From NCBI GenBank assembly GCA_016927095.1, contig JAFGNI010000671.1, positions 1 through 15,577 of the forward strand: 15,577 bases of DNA, read 5' to 3'. Each line of letters opens with the position of its first letter. Position 1 is the first letter of the stretch. Of the stretch, positions 14,585 to 15,577 are shown in pieces. Below the pieces are notes generated by a model. That model saw only the letters and a list, made by a program, of their open reading frames with translations. It searched no databases and was not told the origin of the DNA. Source of the stretch: Anaerolineae bacterium. GTDB taxonomy: Bacteria; Chloroflexota; Anaerolineae; B4-G1; SLSP01. A program made the translations under genes and the position numbers.

Positions 14585-15577
14585 ATGGACTGGAAGACCT
14601 TTCTGGCGAACCTCATCCGCAGCCTCATCTTGATCGCTGCGGCGGTCGTCCTCTTCCTCTGGGTACTGGGGCGCGACCGTGATGCCCGTGCCCCCGGATC
14701 GGTGACAGGATTCCAGTGGCGCCAGCGGCAGGTCGAGGAAGCCCGCCCAACGGTGCCGACAGAGCCCCGCTTCGAGTTCGTGCCGCCAGCCGACAGAACA
14801 CCCAGACCCTTCCCCGCACCGGATCAAGCCGAGCGACGACCGGTCGTGACCGAAGCCTACGACAGGCTCGGCGCCGCCGAATACCATGCTGCCGGCTATC
14901 TTGGCCAAGGCGTCACCGTGGCGGTGGTCGACACGCAGTTCGATGGCCTGGAGAATGCCATCTCGGCGGGAGAAATCCCCGCAACCGTCACAGCCAGACG
15001 TCTGATGCCTGACGGGGAATTGGTGGACAGCTTGCAGTCGGGCGATGGGCCGCACGGCACAGCCTGTGCAGAGATCATCCATGATCTGGCCCCCGGTGCA
15101 CAGCTCTATCTACTCCAGGTCGACAGCTTCTTGGTGACGGCAGAGAGGATGTTCGAAATCCTGGAACAAGCAGGCGTCCGCGTGGTCTCGCTGTCCATCT
15201 CCGTCCTCGCGATGGGGCGCGCCGATGGCACAGGCGTTCTCGGAGATCCGCCGGTTCCCATCTACGACATCCTGCGCGATGCCTACGAGAACAAGGACAT
15301 GCTGATCGTCATGAGCGCCGGCAACTACGCGCGCCAGCACTATGCCGGTCCATTCCGCGATCTCGACAACGACGGCATCCACGAGGTGCTCAGCCACACC
15401 CGGCGTGGATCGACCGAATCGGTCACGGTGGCAGCAGAGGAGGACAGCGCCTTCTTCGTTCATCTTAGCTGGGACGATTGGGGACCGGATCCTATGGCCC
15501 CGTCAGCGACCAGTGACTATGATCTCTACGTCTACGACGAAGCGGACAACCTGGTGGCGAGCAGCACGGTGACCCAG
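14585..15577 (+). CDS. Membrane-anchored S8 family (subtilisin-like) serine peptidase, C-terminus beyond the window (partial)
   Basis: The frame is open for 331 codons to the edge. Residues 10-29 form a membrane helix without a clear cleavage site, so the protein is probably anchored with its bulk outside the cell. A Pro/Arg-rich linker follows (about 35-90). The S8 domain shows GVTVAVVDTQFDG (109-121) with catalytic D116, GPHGTACAEI (155-164) with H157, and IVMSAGNYA (241-249) with the oxyanion N247. The catalytic serine lies outside the window. After N247 there is a beta-rich stretch with DNDGIHEV (261-268) and YDLYVYDEADNLVASS (312-327), like a pre-peptidase-C/jelly-roll insert placed between the Asn and the expected Ser block. 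It has its own promoter behind the REP-like spacer. Substrate unknown. Confidence 0.9.
   Translation, partial: MDWKTFLANLIRSLILIAAAVVLFLWVLGRDRDARAPGSVTGFQWRQRQVEEARPTVPTEPRFEFVPPADRTPRPFPAPDQAERRPVVTEAYDRLGAAEYHAAGYLGQGVTVAVVDTQFDGLENAISAGEIPATVTARRLMPDGELVDSLQSGDGPHGTACAEIIHDLAPGAQLYLLQVDSFLVTAERMFEILEQAGVRVVSLSISVLAMGRADGTGVLGDPPVPIYDILRDAYENKDMLIVMSAGNYARQHYAGPFRDLDNDGIHEVLSHTRRGSTESVTVAAEEDSAFFVHLSWDDWGPDPMAPSATSDYDLYVYDEADNLVASSTVTQ

Overview
The window is a compact, moderately GC-rich (roughly 60% by eye) bacterial chromosome segment with 14 protein genes on both strands. Two of them run off the window edges. I see no rRNA, tRNA, CRISPR array, transposase or phage gene. The gene mix (a full-length TIGR00266/AIM24-type protein, a DegV protein, an inserted S8 peptidase, a nucleotidyltransferase next to a Wzy/WaaL-like membrane protein, and many Gfo/Idh/MocA and TIM-barrel sugar enzymes) and the fold-back repeats between genes resemble a Chloroflexota (Anaerolineae-like) genome. 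That assignment is an inference from gene content only.

Region 1 (1-6900, all minus strand) is mostly housekeeping and surface functions. In order along the plus coordinate it holds a partial O-antigen ligase-like membrane protein, a nucleotidyltransferase-like protein four bases upstream of it, a rhodanese lipoprotein with its own extended -10 promoter, a TIGR00266 protein closed by an intrinsic terminator, cysteinyl-tRNA synthetase with an RMGKS signature loop, a DegV lipid-binding protein, and a Gfo/Idh/MocA oxidoreductase with its own promoter, operator-like palindrome and terminator.

Region 2 (6809-7406) is a gene-free stretch. It holds a 13-bp perfect hairpin, a direct repeat and a 225-bp fold-back element (7091-7315). 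Three pairs of inverted arms in this element share one centre at 7203, and a 10-bp near-perfect direct repeat flanks it exactly. It ends 18 bp before the promoter of a TetR-family gene. That promoter carries a 14-bp perfect palindrome as probable operator.

Region 3 (7407-14177) looks like a carbohydrate-modification locus. The plus-strand genes are TetR and an NAD-dependent epimerase/reductase, then, from a probable second promoter, a TIM-barrel sugar isomerase and a Gfo/Idh/MocA dehydrogenase ending in a strong terminator. Converging on this terminator from the other strand are an APH-fold small-molecule kinase, a ThuA-domain protein and a second TIM-barrel isomerase. The set of dehydrogenase, TIM-barrel enzymes, ThuA and kinase suggests oxidation of a sugar or glycoside, rearrangement or cleavage, and perhaps phosphorylation. 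No transporter or classical glycoside hydrolase is visible, so the substrate cannot be read from the window.

Region 4 (14178-15577) begins with a 400-bp spacer holding two inverted REP-like hairpins with compensatory base changes. It then carries a TATAAT promoter and the N-terminal 331 residues of a membrane-anchored S8 (subtilisin-like) peptidase that runs off the right edge.
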